Assembly: GCA_005788815.1 (NCBI GenBank)
Contig: SYAZ01000053.1
Coordinates: 1 to 64,000 of the forward strand
Direction of reading: 5' to 3'
From: Actinomycetota bacterium
GTDB taxonomy: Bacteria > Actinomycetota > Acidimicrobiia > Acidimicrobiales > Ilumatobacteraceae
DNA length: 64,000 nt
A model generated the notes under the pieces. It made no database searches, had not been told where the DNA came from, and saw only the letters and a list, made by a program, of their open reading frames with translations. The translations under genes and the position numbers were made by a program. Positions 8,701 to 18,107 of this stretch are shown here, piece by piece (the stretch's first letter is position 1; each line of letters opens with the position of its first letter).

Positions 8701-10044
8701 TTACTTTCCACTCACCGATTTATAACGCGACAAAGCCTCTAAACGCTCATTCGCATGGTCAACCATAGGCGCGGGGTACGCCGGTGGCGCCAAAAGCCCT
8801 AGTTCCCACGGAGCATGGATTGCGCTGTTATCAAGGTCTGCGATCTCGGGTATCCACTGGCGTAGATACTCACCCGTTGGGTCAAACTTTTCGCTTTGCG
8901 ATGTGGGGTTGAATACTCGAAAGAATGGAGCCGCATCTGTTCCTGTGCCTGCAGTCCATTGCCACCCGTGATTATTCGAAGCAATATCTCCATCGATGAG
9001 GTGATCCATAAAGAACTTTGCACCCCATTGCCACGGCACGTGCAGATCTTTTACTAGGAAACTGGCCACAATCATGCGCACACGATTGTGCATCCACCCT
9101 GTCTGCAACATCTGACGAATGCCCGCATCCACGATTGGATACCCCGTATTGCCTTCACAAAACTGCGCAAAACGCGCCTTTGCTGCGGCATCAGTATCAA
9201 CTGGCAACACGTTCATCTTTGTTTGCAGATTTACCCATGTCGTTTCGGGCTGATGAAACAAAACATCTGCGTAAAACTCACGCCACGCCAACTCTCGACG
9301 GAAGTGATCTTCCCCCTCGGATGACCCCAAGTGTTGGAGTAACTGCCGCGGATGAAGAACACCGAATCGAAGTGGTGCAGACAACTGCGACGTTCCATCA
9401 ATGGATGGAATGTTTCGATTGTCGTTGTACCCCTGCAGTTGTGAAGCCGACCACTGTGTCCACCGCGCCCATACAGCATCTTCTCCAATGGGCCATCGTG
9501 CGTGTACGTCAGAATCAATATCTGGGAATCCCTCGGATAATTCACGCCTATCTTCAAACCGCACCTTTGCGTCGGCAATTTGTTCAGGCAGAAATCCCAA
9601 CCACCGTTTGTAGAACGGTGTAAACACTTTCAGCGGTGTTCCATCGTCTTTCACTACCGTCCCAGGACGCACCGCATAGGGAGTATCTGCAGAGACAAGT
9701 TCAATGCGGCTCTGTTCAAGCGCGACACGAACCTTTTCGTCACGCTTGCGACCATAGGGAGAAAAATCAGCAGCCATGTGCACACTGCTAGCGCCCACCA
9801 ACGCGGCAAACGCTGGCAATACCTCATCTGGTTTTCCACTACGAAGAACGACAACACCACCGGTTGCTTCATTGAGCGAACGCAATGTGGCGAACATGTA
9901 GGCCCGACGCGCATCACTAGCCGAAGCAAATGTGGGGTCAATTACAAAGAGCGGAACAACTGACCCAGCCGCGGCGGCCGACTGAAGCGCTCGGTTATCT
10001 TCTAATCGCATGTCACGGCGAATCCACCAAATAGTTATGGTCAT
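8701..10044 (-). CDS. phr: Deoxyribodipyrimidine photo-lyase (class I cryptochrome/photolyase family)
   Basis: A 447-residue light-driven DNA repair enzyme for UV pyrimidine dimers. The N-terminal antenna (Rossmann) domain starts [15 protein letters not shown]. The FAD-binding C-terminal domain shows [17 protein letters not shown] and the segment [23 protein letters not shown]. The ATG at 10044 overlaps the MFS stop (ATGA), which decides the start against longer in-frame options. Its presence suits an organism of sunlit surface water (inference). Confidence 0.94.
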   Translation of the reverse strand: [447 protein letters not shown]

Positions 10045-11240
10045 TGTGCTTTCCTTAACAACGGCAACGACATCAGTGCCAGAACGCCACCATACGCAAT
10101 GGACCAACGAATACTGACATGATCACCAATCCAACCCGTGATTGGTCCACCGATTGGAGTGGAACCAAGAAAGGCCACGGACTGCAATGCCATCATGCGG
10201 CCGCGCATTTCAGATGACACTTTCTGTTGGGTAATGCCAGTCATTGCTGCTACAAGACCAGTACCGCCAAGACCCAATGGAATTGCCACCACACACGCCA
10301 CATAAAAATTGGGTGCAAATCCCATTGCGATACAGGAAATCGCACAGATAGTAAGCATGGACGCATACCAGTTGATTGTGATGCTGCGGAATCGAGCAGT
10401 TGCGAGTGCGCCAACAATGCTGCCAATGCTTGTCATAGACAAAAGGATTGCGTAACCGTTCGGTTCATTCCACACGCGGTCACTCAATTTCGGAAGCACC
10501 ACGCTGTAGTTGAACGCAAACGTACTAACCACGATGAAGACTATGAATGAATAACGAAGCGACACATCGTTCCATACAAATTTCAATGCTTCACGCACTG
10601 GTTTACCAGTACGCGGTGCTGGCGTCACCGGAATCATTTCAGAACGGCGCAGCATGAAAATTGATGCAATGACTGCCACGTACGACACAGCATTCATTGC
10701 AAATAGCCACGCAGTTCCAAGTGGCCCAATTAGTAGTGCAGCTAACGCTGGACCAAAGACACGTGAACCTGTCATCACCGTTGTGTTCAATGACATTGCA
10801 TTTGAAATCTCACCTGGTTCGACCAGTTCAGTCACTAAACCACGGCGAGATGGATTATCAATTGCGTTAGCAACTCCAAGGATGAGCGACAATGTGTAAA
10901 TCATCGGCAGAGTGGCAAAACCACCAAAATCTGCTGCTGCCAATAACGCTGCTTGAATCAGCAGCGCACACTGGGTCCATAAGGTGATGGTGCGACGATC
11001 ATGACGGTCTGCAAAGCCTCCGGCCCACGCGCCCAAGAGCAACATAGGCAAGAACTGAAACATGGTGTTCCAGCCCGCATCGGTTGCTCGATTATTGATG
11101 CGATAGATGAGCAACGAAGTTGCTGTGAACTGCAGCCACGTACCAACGTTGGATAGCAGCAGACCGACGAAATACACGCGCACATTGCGCTGGTGCAGGG
11201 AACGAAACGGGCTTGCCTTCTCAGACATCGCTTCGGTCAT
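10041..11240 (-). CDS. MFS transporter
   Basis: A 399-residue major facilitator superfamily permease with about twelve hydrophobic segments. It contains the loop motif GGFADRHDRRTITLW after TM2 and VANAIDNPSRRGLVTELV between TM4 and TM5, as in the EntS/YwfA-like group of exporters. The start overlaps the lepA stop by ATGA, and the stop overlaps the photolyase start. It is translationally coupled to both; the substrate is unknown. Confidence 0.87.
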   Translation of the reverse strand: MTEAMSEKASPFRSLHQRNVRVYFVGLLLSNVGTWLQFTATSLLIYRINNRATDAGWNTMFQFLPMLLLGAWAGGFADRHDRRTITLWTQCALLIQAALLAAADFGGFATLPMIYTLSLILGVANAIDNPSRRGLVTELVEPGEISNAMSLNTTVMTGSRVFGPALAALLIGPLGTAWLFAMNAVSYVAVIASIFMLRRSEMIPVTPAPRTGKPVREALKFVWNDVSLRYSFIVFIVVSTFAFNYSVVLPKLSDRVWNEPNGYAILLSMTSIGSIVGALATARFRSITINWYASMLTICAISCIAMGFAPNFYVACVVAIPLGLGGTGLVAAMTGITQQKVSSEMRGRMMALQSVAFLGSTPIGGPITGWIGDHVSIRWSIAYGGVLALMSLPLLRKAQ

Positions 11241-13030
11241 CAGTCGTCCAGTTTCAATGCAGAAATGAAAACATCACCAGGTACTTCTACCCGACCGATC
11301 GCCTTCATTTTCTTCTTGCCCTCTTTTTGCTTCTCGAGCAATTTGCGCTTACGAGTGATGTCGCCGCCGTAACACTTTGCGAGCACGTCTTTGCGCTTTG
11401 CCTTCACCGTTTCACGAGCAATAACTTTTCCGCCGATAGCTGCCTGAATAGGTACGTCGAACATCTGGCGTGGAATTAATTCACGCAACTTGGCGCACAT
11501 TCTGCGTCCGTAATCAAACGCCTTATCGCGATGAACAATGGTGCTGAAAGCATCTGCAGGAATGCTGTTCAAAAGTAGATCGACCAATACAAGGTCGCTT
11601 TGGCGATAGTCATCTAGTTCATAGTCAAGGCTTGCGTAGCCCTGCGTGCGGCTTTTCATTTGGTCGAAGAAGTCAACAACAACCTCAGCTAACGGAATGA
11701 GATAGTGGAGCTCGACGCGTTCTGGCGAGAGATACTCGAGTTTCACCATGTCACCACGACGCGATTGGCACAACTCCATCAGAGTTCCTGTGTATTCCTT
11801 GGGCGTGATGATGGAGACCTTAAAGAATGGTTCTTCGATGAAGCTGATGTTCTGCATGGGCGGAAGGTCTGCCGGGTTTGCGACGTCCACAACTATCCCA
11901 TCGGTACGGGTTACGCGATAGGCCACTGATGGTGCCGTTGCAATCAACGCCAAGTTGAATTCACGCTCAAGACGCTCCTTCACAATTTCCATATGCAAAA
12001 GCCCAAGGAAACCACAACGGAATCCGAAACCGAGTGCGCCAGACGATTCCGGTTCGTATGTGATTGAGGCATCGTTCAGTTTCAGTTTTTCAATGCTCTC
12101 TCGAAGTGTTTCAAAATCATCACCGTCAATGGGATACAAGCCGCAAAACACCATGGCCTTTGGGTCTCGATAGCCATCTAGTGGCTCAGACGCCGGCGAT
12201 GCCAACACAGTCACTGTTTCACCACTTCGTGCTTCAGCAACGTCTTTGATGCCAGCGATGAGGTACCCCACTTCGCCTGGTCCTAGCTCGGCAACTGGTG
12301 TTGGCACGGGTGCGCGAGCGCCAATTTCAATTGCATCGTGCGTCGCACGTGCTTGCATGAATAGCAAGCGGCTCCCAGTCGTGAGTCGACCATTCATCAC
12401 GCGAACGCTCGACACCACTCCACGGTATTGATCGAACTGCGAGTCAAAAATCAGTGCCTGCAGCGGTGCATCAATGTCGCCAACAGGTGCGGGAATGCGC
12501 TCGGCAATCGCGTCAAGCAATTCGGGCACTCCTTCGCCAGTCTTTGCAGAGATGCGAAGAATCTCATTCGCTGGAATGCCAAGAATGTTTTCAATTTCTT
12601 GTGCGTACCTATCAGGGTCAGCAGCAGGAAGGTCGATCTTGTTGAGAGCCGCAACAATCTCCAAGTTGTGCTCTAACGCCAGGTAACAGTTAGCAAGAGT
12701 TTGCGCCTCGATGCCTTGTGCTGCGTCAACAACAAGCACTACGCCTTCGCATGCCGCGAGAGACCGGCTGACTTCATACCCGAAGTCCACGTGTCCTGGG
12801 GTATCGATGAGGTGATACGTATGCCCTTTCCATGGGACACGCACATTTTGAGCCTTGATGGTGATGCCACGTTCGCGCTCAAGGTCCATGGAATCCAGAT
12901 ACTGGGCTCTCATGTCACGCGCCTGGACCGCACCTGTCAATTCAAGGATGCGGTCAGAGAGGGTCGACTTGCCATGGTCAATATGGGCAATGATCGAAAA
13001 ATTGCGGATTTTAGAGAGGTCCATGGGCAC
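11240..13030 (-). CDS. lepA: Elongation factor 4 (LepA)
   Basis: A 596-residue translational GTPase, full length for the family. The G1 motif AHIDHGKST is close to the N-terminus ([18 protein letters not shown]), then DTPGHVDF (G3) and NKIDLP (G4). The LepA-specific C-terminal domain is present ([36 protein letters not shown]). GTG at 13030 or ATG at 13024 can start it. It diverges from rpsT by 59 nt, a neighbourhood conserved in Actinobacteria, and heads the block that runs to hemW. Confidence 0.97.
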   Translation of the reverse strand: MPMDLSKIRNFSIIAHIDHGKSTLSDRILELTGAVQARDMRAQYLDSMDLERERGITIKAQNVRVPWKGHTYHLIDTPGHVDFGYEVSRSLAACEGVVLVVDAAQGIEAQTLANCYLALEHNLEIVAALNKIDLPAADPDRYAQEIENILGIPANEILRISAKTGEGVPELLDAIAERIPAPVGDIDAPLQALIFDSQFDQYRGVVSSVRVMNGRLTTGSRLLFMQARATHDAIEIGARAPVPTPVAELGPGEVGYLIAGIKDVAEARSGETVTVLASPASEPLDGYRDPKAMVFCGLYPIDGDDFETLRESIEKLKLNDASITYEPESSGALGFGFRCGFLGLLHMEIVKERLEREFNLALIATAPSVAYRVTRTDGIVVDVANPADLPPMQNISFIEEPFFKVSIITPKEYTGTLMELCQSRRGDMVKLEYLSPERVELHYLIPLAEVVVDFFDQMKSRTQGYASLDYELDDYRQSDLVLVDLLLNSIPADAFSTIVHRDKAFDYGRRMCAKLRELIPRQMFDVPIQAAIGGKVIARETVKAKRKDVLAKCYGGDITRKRKLLEKQKEGKKKMKAIGRVEVPGDVFISALKLDD

Positions 13031-13089
13031 TACGAAGCCTACCTGTGGGCAGTTGGGGTCGGGGGTGTACGGCGATAGCCTTGTTCACC

Positions 13090-13341
13090 GTGGCAAACAT
13101 CAAGAGCCAAAAGAAGCGCATTCTTACCAACGCAAAAGCAGCCGATCGCAATAAGGCTGTCAAGAGCGAACTTCGCACTCGCGTGCGCAACGCACAGACG
13201 TCTGTCGGCACCCCAGAAGGTGAAGACAACCTTCGCCTTGCCATCAAGCGCATCGACATGGCTGCTGCCAAGGGAATCATTCATCCCAACTCAGCTGCTC
13301 GTCGTAAGAGCCGCTTGATGCGTCAACTCAAGTCCGCTTAA
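13090..13341 (+). CDS. rpsT: 30S ribosomal protein S20
   Basis: An 83-residue primary 16S rRNA-binding protein. The GTG at 13090 gives (M)ANIKSQKKRILTN, the conserved S20 N-terminus; longer in-frame starts are not supported by the family. The C-terminus has AAAKGIIHPNSAARRKSRL. There is no Shine-Dalgarno, but TAGCCT ends 8 nt before the GTG, compatible with a very short or leaderless transcript. Confidence 0.97.
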   Translation: MANIKSQKKRILTNAKAADRNKAVKSELRTRVRNAQTSVGTPEGEDNLRLAIKRIDMAAAKGIIHPNSAARRKSRLMRQLKSA

Positions 13342-13380
13342 GCAGCGCACTTGGTGCTTAGGGCACCTGAATTCTCAGAA

Positions 13381-14382
13381 TTACTTCCTGCTGAAGGCGC
13401 GCGTTCGTGAACCAGTCGGTTGCGTGCCTGCCAAACGAGACAGTCGCGCAATGAGCACTTCCATCACAAGTTCTGGTTCCCAATCAGTAGCACCGCGCAA
13501 GTCAAGGTCTGCACTTGCAATGAGTGAATTAGCGCGTGCCACGCCAGCACTACCAAGCCGTTGATACTGCTCGAGCACTTTTTTCGCCGTGAACTCTTTG
13601 CCACCCAAGATGGCGGCAGCGTCTGCTCCCGAGCGCACTCCCCGTCCATCGATCTTCATCATCTGGGCATATCGATTGGCGAGTAGAGCGAGGATCTGCA
13701 TGGGGTGAGAGCCGCCAGCCTTCATCATGCGATGCAACATGACAAGCGCCGTATTGGCGTCTCCTTTGTCGATTGCATCGGTGAGATCCCATGGAGCCAC
13801 ACTTCCGGCTTCGCCGAGAAACACCTCAATGTCTGAACGTGAGAGTTTGGCGCCTTCGCCGTAGGCAGAAGTAAGAGTGGCAATGAGTCCGGCGACTCTG
13901 GCGTGGTCGCCACCAAACCAATTTGTGATGAGTCGTGTGGCGTCGGCTGAATAGGAGAACCCAGCTTCAATGAGGCGTGCCTCGACCCACTCCATTCGTT
14001 CTTTGTGATTATTGACAACTGCAGCACCGATGGTTTCGGTCTTTGCTCGTTTGCAGGCATCGGCAATCACTTTGGGAACTCGCCCAGTAATTGTCATCAC
14101 AAGATCTGTTTCTTCAATACACGCATCGATTGCTGTGGCGAGCACATCACTTTGCGCCGCATCGAGACTATGAATATGACGAATGACTACAACTTTTCGC
14201 TCAATAAACAGCGACATAGTGGTGATTGCATCTGCAATGGACGCAAGTGAGACAGACGACTCGGCGCAATCGAAATCGTCGACCATCATGGACCTGTCGT
14301 TGTCGCCCACTAACCGATCGACAAGTGACGTGAGTTCAAGACTGATGAGAGCTTCATCACCTGAAATGAGATACGCCGCCAT
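13381..14382 (-). CDS. holA: DNA polymerase III subunit delta
   Basis: A 333-residue clamp-loader delta subunit that opens the beta sliding clamp. It has the HolA/YqeN pattern: the N-terminal fragment YLISGDEALISLELTSLVDRL, an AAA+-like core without a Walker A, and the C-terminal collar (NRYAQMMKIDGRG, HPMQILALLANRY). It starts 4 nt after comEC stops, the comEC-holA order common in Gram-positives, and is convergent with rpsT. Confidence 0.9.
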   Translation of the reverse strand: MAAYLISGDEALISLELTSLVDRLVGDNDRSMMVDDFDCAESSVSLASIADAITTMSLFIERKVVVIRHIHSLDAAQSDVLATAIDACIEETDLVMTITGRVPKVIADACKRAKTETIGAAVVNNHKERMEWVEARLIEAGFSYSADATRLITNWFGGDHARVAGLIATLTSAYGEGAKLSRSDIEVFLGEAGSVAPWDLTDAIDKGDANTALVMLHRMMKAGGSHPMQILALLANRYAQMMKIDGRGVRSGADAAAILGGKEFTAKKVLEQYQRLGSAGVARANSLIASADLDLRGATDWEPELVMEVLIARLSRLAGTQPTGSRTRAFSRK

Positions 14383-14386
14383 GCCT

Positions 14387-15763
14387 CTACCCTGCCACAG
14401 AGGTGGGTCGCTTGGCCGAATTACGCATGCGCTTCACGATGAACCATACGACGAGAAGCCAGCCACACAGGTTCCACCACCCCTTGGGTGAGAACTGCGA
14501 ACAAACCGCTGCGACCCCAGCCACCCATGCAACGGGTACCACCATGAGCCACGAAACAACGACGGCCAATGGCGACCAGATACCGCCCAGGATTGCGAGT
14601 GGCAGCCCGATCATCATCACCCCTCCCGCAACTGCCAATGCCAATGGATTTGCAATCAACGACACCACCGGAACTTGTCCGAAAATGGCAAACGAAACGG
14701 GCATGGTGCCTATCAATGCAGCAATTGTGGAATCCATACCGCCGCGCGAACCAACAATCTTCTGCAACGGATGAGATAACCACGCCAATCCCGATGTAGC
14801 CCCCACAGACAAAGCAAATCCAATGCTCCATGCAAGCATCGGGTCAATAACGAGAAGCAGCATCACTGTGAGCGCAATAACTGATCGAGCATTCATGGGT
14901 TTGCCGCGTAATGAGTTGGTTGCCACAATACCTGCCATGAACGCAGCACGCAAGACCGATGGTTCGCCGCGTGCAAGCGCGACAAACCACAGAAGGAGAA
15001 ACAACGTGACACACCAGCGAGGGACTCGGCGTAGTCGACCTAACAACGGAGACATCACAGCTAATAGGTACGCCACGTTTTGGCCAGATACAGCGCATAA
15101 ATGAGATAGTCCGCTCGCGCGAAATTCGTTCACCATTTCACGTGATTGTTCGCGATCGTCTCCGATTACTAAACCCGTGAAAAGCGCACGCAACTGGTCG
15201 GGCATATGACGCACGCCGTGAATCATTGTTCTACGTGTTCTGTTTGCAGCCCGCATATACAACGAACCATCGGAGAACTTTTCAGACACTTCGGAAAGAA
15301 CGATGCGACCCCTGATGTGATTGACATGATCAAACCGTTGGTATCTCCCCACCGACGGGCCACAATCACCGACAACAAAAACATGTTCACCCGCCATGCG
15401 TTCGTTTAGTCGCCGTGCTAGTCGCCCATGTGTAATGGTGCGATATCGAATGTTCTCAATTTCAATAACACTGATGACGGCATTTCCCATCTGTGTCGGG
15501 TCTGTGCGAATAATGGCGTCACCCGAACACGGAACGGTTGCTAAATCATCAACACCGTTCCAAGCAGATGAACCGCCAACAAGACCCACGATCGCGCAGA
15601 TAACGAAAAGCCCAATACCTGCTCTGGCCAGTCGGCCAGAAAAGATGACGGCGACTGTGGCCAGCCCAACGACAAGCGCCAAACGGCGAAACTGCTCCAC
15701 ACCGCTGGCATGCTCACCAAGAATTGTCATCAACCACATCACTGCAGCAACCAGTGTGATCAT
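14387..15763 (-). CDS. comEC: ComEC/Rec2-type DNA uptake channel, without C-terminal MBL domain
   Basis: A predicted transmembrane channel for single-stranded DNA in natural transformation. From the ATG at 15763 it is 458 residues: two N-terminal membrane helices, an OB-like region, then the Competence domain with GLVIGDD, FRASGLSHLCAVSGQN and about eight helices. It stops after the last membrane helix with a basic tail; the C-terminal metallo-beta-lactamase domain of full-length ComEC (about 750 residues) is absent. Reading could extend upstream to 16036, but that part is Pro/Arg-rich and opposes a convincing plus-strand gene, so the shorter start is preferred. The exact start is uncertain. 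Confidence 0.82.
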   Translation of the reverse strand: MITLVAAVMWLMTILGEHASGVEQFRRLALVVGLATVAVIFSGRLARAGIGLFVICAIVGLVGGSSAWNGVDDLATVPCSGDAIIRTDPTQMGNAVISVIEIENIRYRTITHGRLARRLNERMAGEHVFVVGDCGPSVGRYQRFDHVNHIRGRIVLSEVSEKFSDGSLYMRAANRTRRTMIHGVRHMPDQLRALFTGLVIGDDREQSREMVNEFRASGLSHLCAVSGQNVAYLLAVMSPLLGRLRRVPRWCVTLFLLLWFVALARGEPSVLRAAFMAGIVATNSLRGKPMNARSVIALTVMLLLVIDPMLAWSIGFALSVGATSGLAWLSHPLQKIVGSRGGMDSTIAALIGTMPVSFAIFGQVPVVSLIANPLALAVAGGVMMIGLPLAILGGIWSPLAVVVSWLMVVPVAWVAGVAAVCSQFSPKGWWNLCGWLLVVWFIVKRMRNSAKRPTSVAG

Positions 15764-15809
15764 GATTGATGGACTAGCGAGATGCCCCGTTGAGTAGGTG
15801 CTGGGGTCA

Positions 15810-15815
15810 TACGAT
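15810..15815 (+). promoter_or_regulatory. TANNNT -10 hexamer, leaderless start of the 15822 gene
   Basis: TACGAT followed by 6 nt and then ATG at 15822; there is no Shine-Dalgarno. It supports this start and the reality of the small membrane-protein gene. Confidence 0.45.
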
Positions 15816-15821
15816 TGAGCA

Positions 15822-16268
15822 ATGCCTGCATCTGTGCCTTCTCCGCGACGTCCGTGGCCTGTGATGCCAGGCGGACTATTTGCCACTCGGCGCGCCATTC
15901 GACGACGCGGTGGCCTCATCGCAATTGCCGTAGCTATTTCACTGTGGTTACTCGGAGTCGTCGTGAAGTTCTTCTTTTCTGGTTCCATAGGTGGCGGCGT
16001 CTCATTTATCTGCATGGTGATGGCTCTGCCTGTCATGCCTCTCTTAGGAATGCCAGCAACTGGTGGCAGTAGTCGACTCCTCGTCGCAATCGCACTGAGT
16101 GGTGCGATGTGGTGGTTACTCGGACAAGTTGTTGCCGCTCGCGTGACACAACGCCCCGTGGTTGGCTGGCGTGAATGGACACGCGAGTTTGTGGTTATGG
16201 GTAGTGGACTCTGGGTGGGTGCGGCTGGTGGATTACTGCTGGGCGCATTTCTGCTCGGCGCCTTTTAA
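15822..16268 (+). CDS. Small membrane protein of unknown function
   Basis: 148 residues with a basic N-terminus (RRAIRRRGG) and four clear hydrophobic helices at about 32-50, 56-75, 85-103 and 125-148, giving a compact four-TM protein. I do not recognise a family. It lies on the opposite strand between comEA and comEC and ends 4 nt inside the comEA 3' end. A TACGAT hexamer 6 nt before the ATG supports the start. The hydrophobic pattern and promoter make it more credible than the antisense extension of comEC across the same bases. A role in DNA uptake is only positional inference. Confidence 0.6.
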   Translation: MPASVPSPRRPWPVMPGGLFATRRAIRRRGGLIAIAVAISLWLLGVVVKFFFSGSIGGGVSFICMVMALPVMPLLGMPATGGSSRLLVAIALSGAMWWLLGQVVAARVTQRPVVGWREWTREFVVMGSGLWVGAAGGLLLGAFLLGAF

Positions 16269-16942
16269 CTCGCACGTATTTTTGATTTCATTGCCGCCAA
16301 TTTGGCTGGCCCAATACCCGGAACATTCAGTAGATCGTCCACGCTTGAAAATGGACCTTTCTGTGAGCGATACGACACAATTGCTTTTGCTGTTGCTGGT
16401 CCTACGCCAGGTAGCGCGTCAAGTTGTTGTGCAGTTGCCGAATTGATGTTGATGCGTGCATCGTTGCCGGGAATTGATGGTGCAACAGTTGGTGCAGCCG
16501 CACCAGGGATGTTGAGTGGAACCGTGGTGCGTGATGGGCGCAATCGTGGAGCAACCGTGGTGCGTGGACGCGATGAAGAGCGACTCGGGACAAATATCTG
16601 TTCCGTATCTATCAATGTTTGTGCCAGGTTGATTCGCTCGAGGTCTGCGGTTTTTGTGGCTCCTCCTGCAGCGGTCACTGCGTCAATAACACGCGCAGAC
16701 ATTTGTAAGCGATACACGCCAGGTTTTTGCACTGCGCCCGTGACATGCACAATCAGCACACCACTTCGTTCAAGCGTGCTTGCAGTAGCAACAGACGAAA
16801 TGCCTGCCTGAGGTACCACTGACTCCACTAATGGCGCTGAGGGACGAATGAGCAGCCACACAACCAACAGTGCGGCAACCACGGAGACGGCTACAGCGAC
16901 GAGGCGCATGGGGCCGATGTACGCCAACCAGTGACGAAGCAT
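16265..16942 (-). CDS. comEA: ComEA family helix-hairpin-helix DNA-binding protein
   Basis: A competence DNA receptor anchored to the membrane. From the ATG at 16942 it is 225 residues: one N-terminal membrane helix (RLVAVAVSVVAALLVVWLLI), a SLBB domain (VHVTGAVQKPGVYRLQMSAR), a Thr/Pro/Arg-rich linker, and a C-terminal double HhH domain (INSATAQQLDALPGVGPATA, then VDDLLNVPGIGPAKLAAM). The frame is open to 17131, but the extra 63 residues have no family support and would run into the opposing promoter, so the shorter start is chosen. Together with comEC, dprA and yifB it forms a competence set. Confidence 0.9.
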   Translation of the reverse strand: MLRHWLAYIGPMRLVAVAVSVVAALLVVWLLIRPSAPLVESVVPQAGISSVATASTLERSGVLIVHVTGAVQKPGVYRLQMSARVIDAVTAAGGATKTADLERINLAQTLIDTEQIFVPSRSSSRPRTTVAPRLRPSRTTVPLNIPGAAAPTVAPSIPGNDARININSATAQQLDALPGVGPATAKAIVSYRSQKGPFSSVDDLLNVPGIGPAKLAAMKSKIRAS

Positions 16943-17062
16943 CTTTTGAACGTGTTTCCAATTCGGTACATCCACGCGTGAAATGTGGATTTCTGCCACG
17001 GCGAACGGCACGACCGAACTACCTCTATTGCTGTCGCTTAGGCCCCAATGGACGAATAGAAG

Positions 17063-17068
17063 TAGTTT
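17063..17068 (+). promoter_or_regulatory. TANNNT -10 hexamer before the 17076 gene
   Basis: TAGTTT with 7 nt to the GTG start at 17076, a leaderless arrangement. A GAGG directly abuts the GTG and is too close to act as a normal ribosome binding site. Confidence 0.4.
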
Positions 17069-17075
17069 TTGAGGT

Positions 17076-18107
17076 GTGAGTCTTCCCCATGGCATCGGCC
17101 CCAATGTTGAGAATTGGCTTGTCACCAACATTCCCGGCTCGACAGCTCCGTTCTCCTACACCCAGATAGCTGGCGGTCACTCGAACCTCACTTTCAAGGT
17201 CGACGACGCTGCAGGTCATTCCTATGTGTTGCGTCGTCCACCACTTGGCCATCGGCTTGCCAGCGCCCACGACATGAGCCGTGAGCATCGAATCATCGCC
17301 GGATTAGCAAAGAGCAATGTTCCTGTTGCACCTGCGCTTGGCCTATGCAGTGACGAAGCAGTCAACGAGCTGCCCTTCTACGTCATGGCGTTTGTTGATG
17401 GTCACGTCATCCGCGACAAAGACACTGCTAGTTCCATCCTTCAACCACAAGGGTGCCGCAGAGCAAGTGAATCCATCGTGGACACCATGGCGGCTATTCA
17501 CGCTGTAGACATCACATCTGTTGGGCTTCAAGATCTTGGCCGACACGATGGATACATTGCTCGTCAACTAAAACGTTGGCACGGAAATATTGTTGAGCAG
17601 CGCACGCGTGAGCTTCCACTCGTTGACAGCGTGTATGAAGAACTGATGACTCGCATACCGACGCAAGACGCAACAACCATTGTGCATGGCGACTACCGAC
17701 TCGATAACTGCATGGTTGATACACAAGGCAATGTGATTGCAGTTCTCGACTGGGAGATCTGCACACTTGGAGACCCCATGGCAGATCTTGGATTACTCAT
17801 GGTGTACTGGACTGGCCCAGATGACGAAGCAAGTGCTTGGTCAAATGCAGTGTGCACCGCCGAAGGGTTTTTAAATCGTGCTGACCTTGCGCAACGTTAC
17901 GGCGAAGTGTCTGGCCGCGATATTTCACAACTTGATTACTATGTTGCATTCGCGTATTGGAAACTCGCATGCATTATTGAAGGCGTGTACGCCCGATACC
18001 TCGGTGGCGCTCTTGGTGACCGCGATCCCGCTGAACTGGAGCCATTCAAACTTCAAGTAGATGGAGCAGCCCAAAAGGCAGCGAGCATGCTCGAGAAACT
18101 GCGATGA
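17076..18107 (+). CDS. Phosphotransferase family protein (APH fold, ACAD10/11 N-domain-like)
   Basis: A 343-residue aminoglycoside-phosphotransferase-fold kinase. Visible are the N-lobe GGHSNLTFKV and VLRRPP (ATP-contacting lysine replaced by arginine in this subfamily), the catalytic loop VHGDYRLDNCMVD near 205-217 and the metal site VLDWEICTLGDPMADLG near 226-242. This pattern matches the kinase domain fused to acyl-CoA dehydrogenase in ACAD10/11, so the substrate may be a hydroxyacyl-CoA rather than an antibiotic (inference). The start is GTG. Its stop overlaps the PAC2 start (ATGA), so it is the first gene of a three-gene operon. Confidence 0.85.
   Translation: MSLPHGIGPNVENWLVTNIPGSTAPFSYTQIAGGHSNLTFKVDDAAGHSYVLRRPPLGHRLASAHDMSREHRIIAGLAKSNVPVAPALGLCSDEAVNELPFYVMAFVDGHVIRDKDTASSILQPQGCRRASESIVDTMAAIHAVDITSVGLQDLGRHDGYIARQLKRWHGNIVEQRTRELPLVDSVYEELMTRIPTQDATTIVHGDYRLDNCMVDTQGNVIAVLDWEICTLGDPMADLGLLMVYWTGPDDEASAWSNAVCTAEGFLNRADLAQRYGEVSGRDISQLDYYVAFAYWKLACIIEGVYARYLGGALGDRDPAELEPFKLQVDGAAQKAASMLEKLR

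Noticed and set aside
13353-13367. GGTGC/GCACC hairpin between rpsT and holA as a terminator
   Set aside because: Only 5 bp and no U-run on either strand.
15764-16036. N-terminal extension of ComEC to 16036
   Set aside because: It is Pro/Arg/Thr-rich without family support and opposes a credible plus-strand gene with its own promoter.
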